A DNA stretch of 64,000 nucleotides from the NCBI GenBank assembly GCA_002683825.1, contig NYUD01000031.1, positions 62,001 through 126,000 of the forward strand, in the 5' to 3' direction. This DNA comes from Planctomycetota bacterium. Its GTDB lineage: Bacteria > Planctomycetota > UBA1135 > GCA-002686595. The position numbers and the translations under genes are program-made. This document shows positions 44,320-53,051 of the stretch, in pieces (within the stretch, counting starts at the first letter, position 1; each line of letters starts with the position of its first letter). The notes beneath the pieces are model-generated. The model did not search any database. It saw only the letters and a list, made by a program, of their open reading frames with translations, and was not told the origin of the DNA.

Positions 44320-46278
44320 ATCCGCCACGCGGCGTTCAACCAAGAGGGCCACGCCACCTGCGGCGACAATGCCCCATTGGATGAAGTAGTAGGTCCAGAG
44401 AGCCTGGTGGATGCCGTTGGTAAATCCGTAGCTGTGCAGGCCGACGCCCAGCAGGTTGACGCCGAACCATGAGAAGGCGATCACGGTTCCGGCGAAGGCC
44501 GTCGCCATCTGCAGGCCGTGCTGGCGCAGATAGCCGCCCATGCGTGCGTGCAGGATCGCGATCTGCGAAATCACGATCAAGAGCGCACCGTTTTCCTTGG
44601 GATCCCAACCCCAAAAGCGTCCCCAACTATCGTTGGCCCAGATGCCGCCGAGGATGGTTCCGACCAGCGAAAAGATCAGGGCAAAGCAAAGCACGCCGTA
44701 GGACATGCGTGCGATGTTCCTGTAGAAGGTCTTGTCGCCCTTCTTGAAACCAAAGAGTAAACCAAAGAGTTTGGCCAGGAGGTAGAGGCTCGAAATCAGA
44801 GCCGCGAGCAGACCGGCCGAGTAACCGGCAGTGATCGCCGTCACGTGCGTCGCCAGCCAGAAATTGGTGTCCAGCACCGCAACCAAACTGGGCATCGTGT
44901 CCTGCTTGTCGACAAGCTCGTACTTGTTGGCCAGGAACAGTCCCAGCATGCCCAGGAACGCACCGGCCGAAAGCATGATGCGTTTCCTGTTGATGAACTC
45001 CGTGACCACGCTGACCAGGGCCCATCCGGCGGTCACAAACAGGATCGTCTCGTACAACGTGCTGACCGGCGGCCGGCCACGAATGATACAACGCAAGACA
45101 ATGGCCGCGATCAGGTAGCCCATGGCCACAATCACGGCCAACATCGTCCCGCGGTAGAGCAACTTCGTGTTCGGGAAGAGCCACATGAAAGCCATCAGCA
45201 CGAACGAGAGGATGAACAGGACCTGGCTGTTCGCAACGTACTTGCCCTTGTAATAGTGCAGCTCGAGGGGGATCTCTTGATACTCACCACGCGCCCCGGC
45301 CAGGGCCGAAAGGGTTCCCTGCAGGGCCGACAATTCGCGTTCGAAAGCGTGGAAATCCTCCCGCGAGGCGACGAGTCCCTCAAAACCGCGCAAAGCCCGC
45401 AGGTGTTCTTCCGCCAGCGTCCATCCGGGGACAAACGCCTGATCCAACAGATCTTGCGGCGTCAGCCATTCCGCCTCCTCCGCAGCGCTCGCCGGGGGAG
45501 GAATCATGGCGGCGAGCACCCCGGTGACGGCGACGGACTCAACCGCCGACGTGAAGGTGTCGCCCAGTGCGCCGGCCGCGGCGTCCTCGCCGGAATCACG
45601 CAACTCCTCGTGAACTTCGACAATCCTCCCCAGGTTGGCGAGGACGTCCGAGAACTTCACGTTCTTGGGATCGTCAAAAATATCGAGCGCGCGTTCGTCA
45701 TCTCCCTGGACTTCCAGAGAGTGCGAAAAACGCGCGAACTCCAGCATGCCACGCAGATAGGAGTAGTGGTTGACGTTGCTGGCGAGAAGGACGATCTGCT
45801 CCTGGATCGTGTCGCGGTCTTTCTGCTCGATCCGTCCGTATTGGTCCCCAAGCTGAGACAGTCGCCTGAAGCCCGGCATGAGCTCGTTGAAGGAGTAGCG
45901 GTCACTCTTCTTCTTGCCCTCGCGCGGCAGCCCGATCGCGTCGATAACCGCCGAATCGCGCACCAGGAAGACCTCGTAGTCATCCGCGTACTCGGGGAAG
46001 ACGATCGTATTGAGGAGCCACTCCATGCCCGACATCTTCACCTTGTCAGCGAAGACGACCTTGCGCTTGCCGTTCAGGGGCAGCAAGGAGAAGTCGGCGT
46101 AGGTCTGGAACGGCTTGATGCGGCCACCGTCCTGAACCGGAAGCGCTGCCGCCAGCTCGAGGACCGACTCGGGCCATTCGGGCCGGATCACGTCGACCTC
46201 TCCCCGAGTGCACCCCGAGAACAAGACCGAACCGGCAAGGGCCGCGAGGAGAGTGAGTTCGTGAATGAAAGCCTTCAT
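44305..46278 (-). CDS. CcsA/ResC-like cytochrome c assembly protein with long lipoprotein N-terminus
   Basis: A 657-residue protein. The last about 300 residues are CcsA: several spans, conserved His in THVTAITAGYSAG and LHSYGF, and the WWD heme-handling motif WGRFWGWDPKENGAL. The first about 340 residues form an extra-cytoplasmic domain behind a lipoprotein signal (GSVLFSGC), rich in charged helices, not part of textbook CcsA. System II (ResB-CcsA) exports heme and attaches it to apocytochrome c. It overlaps resB by ATGA, and ATG 46278 is fixed by that. The extension could be a chaperone or contact for ResB; inference. Confidence 0.92.
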   Translation of the reverse strand: MKAFIHELTLLAALAGSVLFSGCTRGEVDVIRPEWPESVLELAAALPVQDGGRIKPFQTYADFSLLPLNGKRKVVFADKVKMSGMEWLLNTIVFPEYADDYEVFLVRDSAVIDAIGLPREGKKKSDRYSFNELMPGFRRLSQLGDQYGRIEQKDRDTIQEQIVLLASNVNHYSYLRGMLEFARFSHSLEVQGDDERALDIFDDPKNVKFSDVLANLGRIVEVHEELRDSGEDAAAGALGDTFTSAVESVAVTGVLAAMIPPPASAAEEAEWLTPQDLLDQAFVPGWTLAEEHLRALRGFEGLVASREDFHAFERELSALQGTLSALAGARGEYQEIPLELHYYKGKYVANSQVLFILSFVLMAFMWLFPNTKLLYRGTMLAVIVAMGYLIAAIVLRCIIRGRPPVSTLYETILFVTAGWALVSVVTEFINRKRIMLSAGAFLGMLGLFLANKYELVDKQDTMPSLVAVLDTNFWLATHVTAITAGYSAGLLAALISSLYLLAKLFGLLFGFKKGDKTFYRNIARMSYGVLCFALIFSLVGTILGGIWANDSWGRFWGWDPKENGALLIVISQIAILHARMGGYLRQHGLQMATAFAGTVIAFSWFGVNLLGVGLHSYGFTNGIHQALWTYYFIQWGIVAAGGVALLVERRVADALKA

Positions 46279-47531
46279 GCCTTGGCCACCTCGCCCCTTA
46301 TGTAGCCCCAGAGCTTCATCAGGAAGTGGATCAACAACCCGAGGCCGATGATGATGCAGGAATAGAGAGGCCATTGATCCGCGCCGTTACGAACGACAGA
46401 CAGCGTCGAAAACAAGGGCTCCCCCGGACCGGCGTCGGGAGGGCCCCACGAGGCCTGATAGAGCACGAGCCCTTCGTCTCTCAGCGGCTCGTTCATTTCG
46501 ATCTTGATGGCGCGTCCGCCCGATTCAGCGGTGGACTCTCGAGCGACGGTCACATCGCTGGAGAAGACCTTGGGCATGGCGGTCCGCGCGTGCTCTTCCT
46601 TCGTGAACTTGTCGAGAGTCACCGTGAAGGGCAGCTGAAACCGCGTGTGCCGCAGATCGAAGAGCCAGGTGTCGTCGCCGACCTCGACCCCCCAATTGGT
46701 CGTTTGCCGGCGGTTGCGGCGGTGCAAGTCGTAGCCCCAGAGTAGGCCTGAATACCTTCGGCCGCTGTCCTTGACGACCACGTCCGCGTAGATTCCTGCC
46801 AGGTTGTTTTCCTTGGTGGTAAGAGGTTTGATCTCCTGAAGGAAGAGACCATCGACCACCGGAACGGTCTTGACCTTGCCGTCATTCGCCTGCGGCTGAC
46901 AGTTTTCGATGAAGTGGCTGACCTCGAGGTCGAACGGCAGGTCGGGCGAGAACAGCGTGACCTTCTCGGGGCCTGTAGCGTGCATGAAGTCCGTCTGAGG
47001 GATGACGAACTCCTGGTATTGCCCGTTGCCCCGATCCCGACTGACGGCGATCTCCCAGTCGTGGTAGGACTGGTAGTAGTTCGCACTCTCCTGTTCGTAG
47101 AGTGTGGTGTGGCCTTCATCCGAGAAGTAAAGCTTCCAGAACCCGGAAAAGAGAAGGAAGCAGATCCCCACGTGCGTCACGAGAATGCCGCACGTCTTCC
47201 AGCCTTTGCGTATGCGGATGATGCCGCCCACCAAGATGTTGAAGAAGAGCAACAGCTGAACGAGCCCGGCCCCTGGCAACGGCACCTGAATGAAACCCGC
47301 GTCGTGTATGAGAAAGAGGGACTCGAAGTACTTCTTCTGCGCGTCGAATAGCCCCAGCTCCACCTGCTCGAGCGTGCCGAGGTAAGTCAGAAGGGCAAGG
47401 AAGAGCAGCAGGACGACCGTAAATCCGAGCGAAGAGAACAATCGCAGGGGCCACTGGAGAATCCAGTGGAGACGGCTCTCGAGTCGGGGGATGGAAACTG
47501 CAGAGGATGCGGAACCGGACGACATGGACAA
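46275..47531 (-). CDS. ResB-like cytochrome c assembly protein
   Basis: A 418-residue ResB/Ccs1 family protein. Three N-terminal spans (LGFTVVLLLFLALLTYLGTL; LVQLLLFFNILVGGIIRI; GILVTHVGICFLLFSGFW), a large periplasmic domain, and one C-terminal span (YSCIIIGLGLLIHFLMKLWG). ResB-typical are LGTLEQVELG and the FTKEEHARTAMP / LYQASWGPPD regions. It forms the heme-delivery complex with CcsA, with which it overlaps by ATGA. The upstream duplicated-domain lipoprotein ends right at its start (47532), so all three are one operon. Confidence 0.93.
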   Translation of the reverse strand: MSMSSGSASSAVSIPRLESRLHWILQWPLRLFSSLGFTVVLLLFLALLTYLGTLEQVELGLFDAQKKYFESLFLIHDAGFIQVPLPGAGLVQLLLFFNILVGGIIRIRKGWKTCGILVTHVGICFLLFSGFWKLYFSDEGHTTLYEQESANYYQSYHDWEIAVSRDRGNGQYQEFVIPQTDFMHATGPEKVTLFSPDLPFDLEVSHFIENCQPQANDGKVKTVPVVDGLFLQEIKPLTTKENNLAGIYADVVVKDSGRRYSGLLWGYDLHRRNRRQTTNWGVEVGDDTWLFDLRHTRFQLPFTVTLDKFTKEEHARTAMPKVFSSDVTVARESTAESGGRAIKIEMNEPLRDEGLVLYQASWGPPDAGPGEPLFSTLSVVRNGADQWPLYSCIIIGLGLLIHFLMKLWGYIRGEVAKA

Positions 47532-48605
47532 CTACCCTCCCAGGAGCAAGGACTTGCAGAACGAGAGGAAGGACTCTCTTTGAGGTTCTACGGTTTGGCG
47601 AGGCCCCAACATCTTCACGAAGACCGATCGGTCGGGCAGATTGCAGATCGTGGCGAGCATCATCCCTTCGCTGTCATCGGGCTGGGTACCAACAATCTCG
47701 ACGAATAACGCATCCTCACCCAGCATGGGGATGCGCGTCTCGCCGGTGATCTGCGCGACCGGTTCCACGCGCAGCTGGGCCCGCCAACGATTCAAGTTGG
47801 CCAGTTCGTTGCCTGCTCCGGGGCCCAGAAACGTGATGTAACACTCGACCGGATCGGCCTTCCCGGCCATGAACGTGGCCACACGCATCGGGCGGTTGGC
47901 GCCCGGAGTCCAACCTTCGGGGAGCTCCCATTTCAGTCCGCCGCCGCCGCTCGGGGGCGTAGATCCCCGCGGCCTGGCCGGTTGGCTTGCGGTCGAAGAC
48001 GAGTTCGGCAGACGCATCGTTCGCGCCAGCTCGTGGAAATTGCCGAGCTCACGATCGAGGACCTCACGGGGCCCGGTCATCTTCATGAAGAGGCCCGCCT
48101 CCTGGTGGAACACCAAGAGTCCCACGAGCCGGTGGTTGTCGCGGATCTCGTCGCCGACATTGAAACTTCCCTCGATGTCGACCAGTACGGCCTCGAGCCC
48201 CAGGAGGTTGGCCCGGGGAAGCGCTCGCATGCCGGCCGCGTCCAGCTCCTCCCGTTGCATCTGCTTGTACCAGCGGTTGACGTTGGCCTCCAGACCGCCG
48301 GCGCCCCCGCGAAGCACCGTGAGATAGCACTCAGCCGCGGGATTTCCCGCGACCTGGAAATCGAGCAGGCGCATCGAGCTGGGCGGACGCTCGATCCACC
48401 CCGGCGGCGTGTGGTAAACGAAGCCCGGGTCCGCCTCTTGCGTACCGAACATCTCCGCCAGGGTCGCCGCCCGAGGCCGGTCCAGTCCCAGTCGTTCGAC
48501 CATACGGACCGTTTCGATCGGCCTCATGCTCTCGGGAGCTGGGGAGCAGCTCGCGATGGAAAAAAGCGCCAGCGACAGCCAAAGACCGGTCCCGGGTTTG
48601 CGCAT
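47532..48605 (-). CDS. lipoprotein with two copies of a conserved domain
   Basis: A 357-residue lipoprotein (signal ending SIASC). It contains two repeats of about 130 residues, each with an aromatic GW start, an AECYLTVL or VECYITFL strand with G-rich loop, N(V/L)NRW, a mid-strand (AVLVDIEG / ALFVEIVG), and LFMKMTGPREV / VFVKMLGPRQT. The family is unnamed to me. It begins the operon with resB and ccsA, which suggests a part in cytochrome c maturation, or a periplasmic helper. The start is ATG 48605 (48620 possible); no strong Shine-Dalgarno. Confidence 0.75.
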   Translation of the reverse strand: MRKPGTGLWLSLALFSIASCSPAPESMRPIETVRMVERLGLDRPRAATLAEMFGTQEADPGFVYHTPPGWIERPPSSMRLLDFQVAGNPAAECYLTVLRGGAGGLEANVNRWYKQMQREELDAAGMRALPRANLLGLEAVLVDIEGSFNVGDEIRDNHRLVGLLVFHQEAGLFMKMTGPREVLDRELGNFHELARTMRLPNSSSTASQPARPRGSTPPSGGGGLKWELPEGWTPGANRPMRVATFMAGKADPVECYITFLGPGAGNELANLNRWRAQLRVEPVAQITGETRIPMLGEDALFVEIVGTQPDDSEGMMLATICNLPDRSVFVKMLGPRQTVEPQRESFLSFCKSLLLGG

Positions 48606-48735
48606 GCCTAGCAAGATCATGGTATATGGATGAGTTCTCTCCGTCGGCTGCCCAGGGCCCGTTCCACAGCGACGCACCCCCTTATCAGCCCGCGGAGCCA
48701 ATCCTGTGCCGCCGAATCGACACATTCTGGATCGA

Positions 48736-48819
48736 CAGGCCCGGGGGGGCTCCTTGAGGCAGGCAGGACCTGAACCGCCGTTTATCATAGCCACCTCCTC
48801 AGGCCCAAACAGGGCGGTT
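48736..48819. other. two abutting hairpins, possible structured RNA
   Basis: In the roughly 300-base divergent gap, CAGGCCC (48736-48742) pairs with GGACCTG (48766-48772) using one G-T type pair, and right next to it AACCGCC (48773-48779) pairs with GGCGGTT (48813-48819). The abutting stems suggest a leader RNA for the minus-strand lipoprotein-resB-ccsA operon (starts about 130 bases away) or a small RNA. No riboswitch class is recognised. The remainder of the gap (48621-48919) shows no gene. Confidence 0.3.
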
Positions 48820-48919
48820 TCCATCCTTTAACGTAGCATCTTGCTCTCCCGCCCTGATCGGACCAACCGCCACATGCCGCTACCCTCCGCTCATCCACCC
48901 CTAACTTCGTTGCTTTCTC

Positions 48920-49987
48920 GTGTCGCCCGATTCCCCTGACGGAAACCTTTCCAAGCGGCCGATCCTGGCCTTGGTCGGGGTCGCTGCCTTCGTCGTCGTG
49001 ATGGGAGGTCTGAAGGCCGCGGCACCCCTGGTGGTGCCGTTCCTACTCGCAGCCTTCCTGGCCATCCTCTGTGCGCCACCGATGCTCTGGCTCGAGCGAA
49101 AAGGCCTGCCTCGCGCCCTCGCGCTGGTAGGGGTTTTCCTGGGCGTGTTCGGGATCGCCAGCCTGATCGCCTACATCGTCAAGGGACCCGCCAACCAATT
49201 CGGAAGGGAGCTGTCGGGTCTGGAAGTAAGCCTCGAGGAGAAGATCAACGTCGCGCTCGCCAGTTTGGGGGAGAAGTTCTTCCACGAAACCAAGCCCACC
49301 GAACATCTCATTGACTTCGGACAGGTCTTCGAGTGGGTTCGCTACCTCTTCAGTGGTCTCGGCGCAGCCCTCGGGAAGACATTCCTGATCTTCCTCTCGG
49401 TGCTCTTCATCCTGGCGGAGATCTCCAGCTTCCCCCTCAAGTTCCGCGCCGTCTTCCCCTCCACGCGCGAGAGCCTGGCCATGCGCCGATTTACAGAGAG
49501 CATCCGCAACTACATCGCCATCAAGACGGCGACCAGCCTGGTTACCGGTATCCTGATCACCGTTTGGCTGACCTTGTCAGACGTCCAGTTCCCCATCCTG
49601 TGGGGCCTCTTGGCCTTCCTGCTCAATTTCATCCCCAATGTCGGCTCGATTTTGGCCGCCCTTCCCCCCACTCTCTTGGCGTGGATCAACAATGGCGTGG
49701 ACACGATGCTGTTGACCGCCCTGGCGTTCTTCGTTGTCAACATGCTGATCGGCGGCTATCTCGAGCCGCGCGTCATGGGCCGTGGTCTGGGCATTTCGCC
49801 CCTGGTCGTCTTCGTCTCCCTCGTCTTCTGGGGTTGGATCCTTGGCCCCATCGGTATGTTTCTCTCCGTTCCTCTCACCATGACCATCAAGATCGCCTTG
49901 GAAAGCAACAACGACACACGCTGGATCGCCGTCCTCCTGGGTTCAGAATCGGACGCCAGGGAAGCCCTCGAGCGACAGGGAGCCTAG
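48920..49987 (+). CDS. AI-2E family transporter (permease)
   Basis: A 355-residue multi-span protein of the AI-2E/UPF0118 family: KAAAPLVVPFLLAAFLAIL at the N-terminus, the central periplasmic loop, ESIRNYIAIKTATSLVTGILI, and GLLAFLLNFIPNVGSILAALPP, the signature region near the C-terminal half, ending LGWILGPIGMFLSVPLTM. Members export small molecules or, in some cases, Na+/H+ antiport. GTG start at 48920. The next gene begins four bases after its stop, so they are co-transcribed. Confidence 0.92.
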   Translation: MSPDSPDGNLSKRPILALVGVAAFVVVMGGLKAAAPLVVPFLLAAFLAILCAPPMLWLERKGLPRALALVGVFLGVFGIASLIAYIVKGPANQFGRELSGLEVSLEEKINVALASLGEKFFHETKPTEHLIDFGQVFEWVRYLFSGLGAALGKTFLIFLSVLFILAEISSFPLKFRAVFPSTRESLAMRRFTESIRNYIAIKTATSLVTGILITVWLTLSDVQFPILWGLLAFLLNFIPNVGSILAALPPTLLAWINNGVDTMLLTALAFFVVNMLIGGYLEPRVMGRGLGISPLVVFVSLVFWGWILGPIGMFLSVPLTMTIKIALESNNDTRWIAVLLGSESDAREALERQGA

Positions 49988-49991
49988 TCCC

Positions 49992-52900
49992 GTGATCGCA
50001 ACCGTCTGGGCCACCGCTTTCCTTACGCCTGCCCTCCCCGCAGACGACAAGTCGCCGGTCACGAGTTATGCCGAGATCGACGAACGGTTCGAAGGTGAAT
50101 ACCTGGTGGCATTGGGCGCCGTATGGCGTTACCTGGTAGGCGTTGCTGAGCCCGAGGGCGAGAAAGGGGACTGGACCAAGATCGAGTTCTGGGATAGCGA
50201 TTGGAAGGAAGGGCCTTCGCCCCTCGGCTACGGTGCCGAAGGACTCGCGACGACGATCGAAGGCATGGAAGGCGAAGCGACGACCGTCTACCTGCGCCAC
50301 ATACTCGATATGGGCGACCCGGCGATGTACGAATACATCGAATTGCGCTGCCCGATCGACGACGGTTACGTCTTTTACGTCAACGGCGCGACTCAGGATC
50401 GAATCCATTCGGGCGGCGGGATCTTCGTCGCGCACGACTCGCAGGCCACGACCGAACGCAAGATAGAGCGTTTGCCCGTACCTACAAGCGAGATGACCTT
50501 CGACCTGAAACCGGGGCCGAACCCGCTGGCTTTCATCGGTTTGGTTCACAAGGACGATCAGCAGAGCTTTGAAATCCGCCCGCAGATCTATGGCCGCTTC
50601 CGCAAGAACCCGGACGAGGACAACCTACGGAAGCGACAGACTCGCAAGCGCCTTGCCGGCGACCGGATCGAATTCCTCGATGCCTACCTCGAAGGCGTGT
50701 TCTTGCAACGATCCGGCCGTGCTCGGGAAGCGATCGATTTCTTTGCCAAGGCGGCGAATGGTGATCCCCAGGCCAGCGAACCCTGGCAACGCATGATCGA
50801 ATGCGCTCGCACGGCTGGATCCTTGGCTCAAGTGGTGGAAGGCCTGGAAGACCGCATCCAGATGGGACTCGCCGACCTTTCGCTCTTGAACGCCTGGGCG
50901 CGCGCCGTCCTCGAGGATCTCGGTGGATCCGCGGCGCACATCCGGACGGTCGTTCAGAAAGCCTCCAATCTGCCGGACAACGGCTACTTCGCCGATGCGC
51001 TCTGGACCGCGGAGCTGATGCTGGCCGATGAGCCCCTGCGGATCGACTGCGGCGCCGCGTACGACCACGGAGCCAACGGTACGACCTGGAGTCGTGACCG
51101 ACTCTTCACCTATGGCGAGGTCAAGCGCCGAGGTCTGGAATCCTGGCCGCATAGTGCTCTCGGGCGCGCCGAGGGCGTCGTCCGCGTCGCGGATCGTAAG
51201 TTGGGCGAGAGCCAGGCGATGTACCACTTTCCGCTCACAAAAGGAGCCTATGAATTGCGGCTCTCCTTCAACATGGATGCCGACAACGGCCTGGACGTCA
51301 TCGTCAACGGTATGCGGGCCATACGGGCCTTGCGTGGGAAGAACGGGCTCGAACGGATTTCGATCCCTGCCCACACGCATACGAACTTTCTCGAGCTGGA
51401 TCTCGTAGCACGCACGAAGAAGAAAGCATCGCTCGCCGGAGTCGAAGTTTGGCCCCTGGGCGCGGAATGCTTCGAGAAACTGGCGGGGGCGTGGCTGGAG
51501 AAAAGCGGAAGCAAGGACCCCTACGCCCTCGTGCAGCAGGCGGAAGCCCTCCTGGCCCTCGACCGCACGCGGGAAGCGTTGCACACCTTTGAAGTCGCTG
51601 AAGCCATCTCCGGTTTCACCCCCGCTGCGGGGCAACGACTCCAGCTCTTGCGTGAAAACCTGCTGCCGCACATCTACAGCTACGCCTCGGCCGATGGCTT
51701 CGCCAAGCTCCTGGGTCAAGAAGCTTCAGGGTTGGTGAAGGAGGCACGGGAAGTCGCTGGAAGCGATGCCGAAAAAGCAATCGCCCTTTATCTGCAGGGT
51801 CGCATCGATCAGATGGCCGGGCGGCTGGACGATGCGACGATCGCCTTCGAAGAGCTGGCCTTCTCGGACTCAACCGGCACCGAGCCCTTCCAGCGCATGG
51901 CCGAGTGCCTGCTGAGCGCCGCCCTTGCGCCTGAAGCCGAAGACATCGTGCATTCCGCAATAGAAAGCAAGGTCGAGATCACGCCGGCCTTCCTGCGATT
52001 TTGGATCAGCCTGGCCCTCAACGGCCTGGATCGTGACCCCTGGGACGTCGTTGCGGACCTTGCGGAACTTCCGTTGAACCTGCCCGAATACTCCGTCGTG
52101 GTTCCGACCTCGGAGAACTCGCCCCAACCCTGGCAGTACCTGAACAGCCAACCGCCGACCGTGAAGTGGTCGCAGACCTCGTTCGGCGCCGTCGGTTGGT
52201 TCGACGGCGCGGGCGGTCTCGGATGGGGTTCATCCCTTCAAAGCAACGTCCGCACGCCCTGGGAGAACCAGGTCATCTACGCACGAACCGGCTTTAGTCT
52301 CCCCGGTAATCGGTTGCTGTTTCCCCACGCCCGCATCGCCTTGAACGACGGGGGCGACATCTATCTCAACGGTGCGATCTCGCACCGGGTGAACGGACGC
52401 ACCAAGGGCTATGACACGGTACCGATGCGGAAGGGCAGCTTTCAAAAGGGCGAGAACTTCATCGGCATCTACGGGGTTAACGTCCGGGGCGAAGCCTACG
52501 CTGACTGCGGAATCGTCGAGCCTCTGGGGCTCTTGGTTTGGGTCCTGCGCACGCTCGAGAAAGGTCCCCTGCGGCTGAATTGCGGCGGTGTTGAGTACAA
52601 GGATTCGCGCGGGAATCTCTGGCACGGCGATCGCTTCTTCGGCCACGGCGTGAGGTGGTACAGCGCGGAGAGCGAACAGAGCCCGCGCATCGAATGGACG
52701 GAGGATGACGAGCTGTACCGCTCACAGCGCGCCTACCCGACGCGGCATAAGAAGGCAGCCTCCTACCAGATCCCCGTACCCGATGGAAAGTACAGCGTGA
52801 CGATGCATTTCGCTGAATCCGATCCTCGCTTCAAGGAGGCTGAAAAGCGACAGTTCGGCGTCAAGCTCGAAGGCGACGTCGTCCTCGAAAAGTGGGATCC

Positions 52901-53045
52901 CTTGGCCGAACTGGGCTTCGCCCGCGCAACCTCCCAGACGTTCGAGACGGAAGTCACCGACGACTGGCTCGACATCGACTTTGTCCATGTGAAGGACAGG
53001 TCCCTCCCCTCGATCAGCGCCCTCGAGATTCAACGAATCGACTAG
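49992..53045 (+). CDS. large secreted malectin-like/TPR protein
   Basis: A 1017-residue exported protein. The short signal (MIATVWATAFLTPALPAD) is followed by a galactose-binding-like domain (YIELRCPIDDGYVFYVNGA), TPR-like helices (residues 215-330), a first malectin-like domain (RIDCGAAYDHGANGTTWSRD), more TPR helices (510-690), a second galactose-binding-like domain (residues about 720-840, IALNDGGDIYLNGA), and a C-terminal malectin domain (LRLNCGGVEYKDSRGNLWHG; VTMHFAESDPRF). It presumably recognises carbohydrate or protein partners outside the cell. GTG start. Its coupling to the AI-2E exporter is by distance only. Confidence 0.85.
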   Translation: MIATVWATAFLTPALPADDKSPVTSYAEIDERFEGEYLVALGAVWRYLVGVAEPEGEKGDWTKIEFWDSDWKEGPSPLGYGAEGLATTIEGMEGEATTVYLRHILDMGDPAMYEYIELRCPIDDGYVFYVNGATQDRIHSGGGIFVAHDSQATTERKIERLPVPTSEMTFDLKPGPNPLAFIGLVHKDDQQSFEIRPQIYGRFRKNPDEDNLRKRQTRKRLAGDRIEFLDAYLEGVFLQRSGRAREAIDFFAKAANGDPQASEPWQRMIECARTAGSLAQVVEGLEDRIQMGLADLSLLNAWARAVLEDLGGSAAHIRTVVQKASNLPDNGYFADALWTAELMLADEPLRIDCGAAYDHGANGTTWSRDRLFTYGEVKRRGLESWPHSALGRAEGVVRVADRKLGESQAMYHFPLTKGAYELRLSFNMDADNGLDVIVNGMRAIRALRGKNGLERISIPAHTHTNFLELDLVARTKKKASLAGVEVWPLGAECFEKLAGAWLEKSGSKDPYALVQQAEALLALDRTREALHTFEVAEAISGFTPAAGQRLQLLRENLLPHIYSYASADGFAKLLGQEASGLVKEAREVAGSDAEKAIALYLQGRIDQMAGRLDDATIAFEELAFSDSTGTEPFQRMAECLLSAALAPEAEDIVHSAIESKVEITPAFLRFWISLALNGLDRDPWDVVADLAELPLNLPEYSVVVPTSENSPQPWQYLNSQPPTVKWSQTSFGAVGWFDGAGGLGWGSSLQSNVRTPWENQVIYARTGFSLPGNRLLFPHARIALNDGGDIYLNGAISHRVNGRTKGYDTVPMRKGSFQKGENFIGIYGVNVRGEAYADCGIVEPLGLLVWVLRTLEKGPLRLNCGGVEYKDSRGNLWHGDRFFGHGVRWYSAESEQSPRIEWTEDDELYRSQRAYPTRHKKAASYQIPVPDGKYSVTMHFAESDPRFKEAEKRQFGVKLEGDVVLEKWDPLAELGFARATSQTFETEVTDDWLDIDFVHVKDRSLPSISALEIQRID

Positions 53046-53051
53046 AGACGG

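Noticed and set aside
44845..46305. A 486-codon open frame opposite ccsA
   Set aside because: Antisense shadow of ccsA; the coding strand has clear CcsA motifs and operon overlaps.
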